From assembly GCA_903861235.1 (NCBI GenBank), contig CAIOTP010000053.1, positions 1 to 5,737 of the forward strand: a DNA stretch of 5,737 nt. The letters are read 5' to 3'. The translations under genes and the position numbers were made by a program. Position 1 is the stretch's first letter. Every line of letters starts with the position of its first letter. Origin of the DNA: an uncultured bacterium. Its GTDB lineage: Bacteria; Planctomycetota; Phycisphaerae; Phycisphaerales; SM1A02. The notes beneath the pieces were generated by a model. The model was not told the origin of the DNA and ran no database searches. It was given only the letters and a program-made list of their open reading frames with translations. This document shows, one piece after another, positions 5,166 to 5,737 of this stretch.

Positions 5166-5669
5166 TCAGGTGCCGTAGCCGAGCAGGACCAGCGAGATGT
5201 CCGCGCCGGAGATCTCTCCGTCGCCATCCAGGTCGCCCGCGGAGTTGTTCGGGGTGTCCCAGAGGCCCAGGATGAAGTAGACGTCGTAGATGTTCACCGA
5301 GCCGCTCAGGTTGACGTCGCCGCGGGCGCGCTCGCACGAGTCGAGCTGTCCGTTGCGGTTCGCATCGGCGGCTCCGCCGGCGATCTCGACGCTGTCGTCG
5401 ATGCCGTTCTGGTTGCAGTCCGTGCCGGCGGCCAGCGGGGCGGTGTCGCCCATGGCGATCGCTTCCTGCGCGTCCTCGGTCTCGAACGCGTCGACGCGCC
5501 AGCCGTCGAGGGTCCGGGTCTCGATCACGACATCCTCGACCTCCATGTCGACGTCGAACTCGGCGGTCACGCGGATGTTTCCGCGGGTCAGGGTGGTCTC
5601 GTCGGCGAGGGCGGCGGCCGTTCCGAGGGCCGCTGCGGACAGCACGGCAAGCGTGAGAGTGTTTCGCAT
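5166..5669 (-). CDS. Exported small protein with Ca-binding repeats and C-terminal dockerin-like domain
   Basis: This encodes a 167-aa secreted or surface protein of unknown function. Residues 1-22 are a Sec signal peptide (MRNT, a hydrophobic Ala/Leu core, and likely cleavage after ALA). Residues 23-83 are an acidic region I do not recognise. Residues 84-113 hold two DxNxNGxxD repeats (DCNQNGIDD and DANRNGQLD) of the kind frequent in Phycisphaerae exported proteins. Residues 117-167 form a dockerin type I-like pair of calcium loops: D118, N120, S122, N126, D129, then D146, D148, D150, D157. In other bacteria dockerins bind cohesins, but none is visible here, and planctomycetes use such tails widely without cellulosomes. 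The start is well supported: an A6 tract runs into GGAG, which sits 7 nt before the ATG. No further gene is visible from 5670 to the window end. Confidence 0.85.
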   Translation of the reverse strand: MRNTLTLAVLSAAALGTAAALADETTLTRGNIRVTAEFDVDMEVEDVVIETRTLDGWRVDAFETEDAQEAIAMGDTAPLAAGTDCNQNGIDDSVEIAGGAADANRNGQLDSCERARGDVNLSGSVNIYDVYFILGLWDTPNNSAGDLDGDGEISGADISLVLLGYGT

Positions 5670-5676
5670 TGGGGGG

Positions 5677-5686
5677 CTCCTTTTTT
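5677..5686 (-). promoter_or_regulatory. Strong ribosome binding site of the dockerin-like gene
   Basis: On the reverse strand AAAAAAGGAG is followed by CCCCCCA and the ATG at 5669. This is the best Shine-Dalgarno match in the window and fixes the start. It suggests efficient translation, in contrast to the MFS gene downstream. I could not find a convincing -10/-35 pair in the remaining 50 nt to the window edge. Confidence 0.7.
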
Positions 5687-5737
5687 GGTTCCGGGTCTGC
5701 CGCCATTCCGAGCGGCTGGACAGAGGATTTCGGATCC

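Noticed and set aside
4462..5706. 414-codon - strand frame over the MFS and dockerin-like genes
   Set aside because: It is Arg/His/Asp-rich without a domain, while the overlapping frames encode a complete MFS protein and a signal-peptide protein with a good ribosome binding site.
5732..5737. The window ends exactly in GGATCC, possible cloning junction
   Set aside because: The same hexamer occurs at 530 and 2717, so the fragment is not a complete BamHI digest product, and no vector sequence is visible.

Overview
The window is 5.7 kb of GC-rich bacterial DNA and most resembles a planctomycete, probably of the Phycisphaerae type. Two genes suggest this. One encodes a membrane protein ending in a 'planctomycete cytochrome c' type haem domain (CFECH with a later RMPPP). 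The other encodes a small exported protein with Ca-binding DxNxNG repeats and a C-terminal dockerin-like pair, a style common in Phycisphaerae secretomes. The assignment is an inference from domain style; no rRNA or other marker gene is present.

Layout, left to right. (1) Positions 1-453 (+) hold the 3' end of a cation diffusion facilitator (CDF) metal transporter. (2) Positions 463-1194 (+) hold a HEPN-family protein with an R-x4-H motif (RNQLVH). (3) Positions 1195 to about 2418 (-) hold dinB, DNA polymerase IV, convergent with the HEPN gene with no base between the two stop codons. (4) Positions 2419-2768 form a divergent intergenic region, locally AT-rich on its dinB side and dense in inverted repeats. 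It ends in a long hairpin followed by a T-run and could encode a roughly 170-nt structured RNA or a regulatory leader. (5) Positions 2769-3860 (+) hold a DUF2231-type four-helix membrane domain joined by a Pro/Ala/Lys-rich linker to a mono-haem c-type cytochrome domain. (6) Positions 3870-5108 (-) hold an MFS transporter, convergent with (5). (7) Positions 5166-5669 (-) hold the exported dockerin-like protein, upstream of and co-directional with the MFS gene.

The genes do not form one obvious pathway. They cover metal export, a likely RNA-targeting HEPN protein, translesion synthesis, membrane electron transfer, solute transport and a cell-surface or secreted protein. CDF and HEPN may share a transcript because they lie 9 nt apart. 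The dockerin and MFS genes may be co-transcribed, but a strong hairpin separates them and also covers the MFS start codon.

I found no clear multi-gene defence, mobile or biosynthetic system, and no tRNA, rRNA, CRISPR array or insertion sequence. The signal least explained by known genes is the structured intergenic segment at about 2551-2716. It contains several strong hairpins, at least one mutually exclusive alternative pairing, and a terminator-like end 52 nt upstream of the cytochrome start codon.
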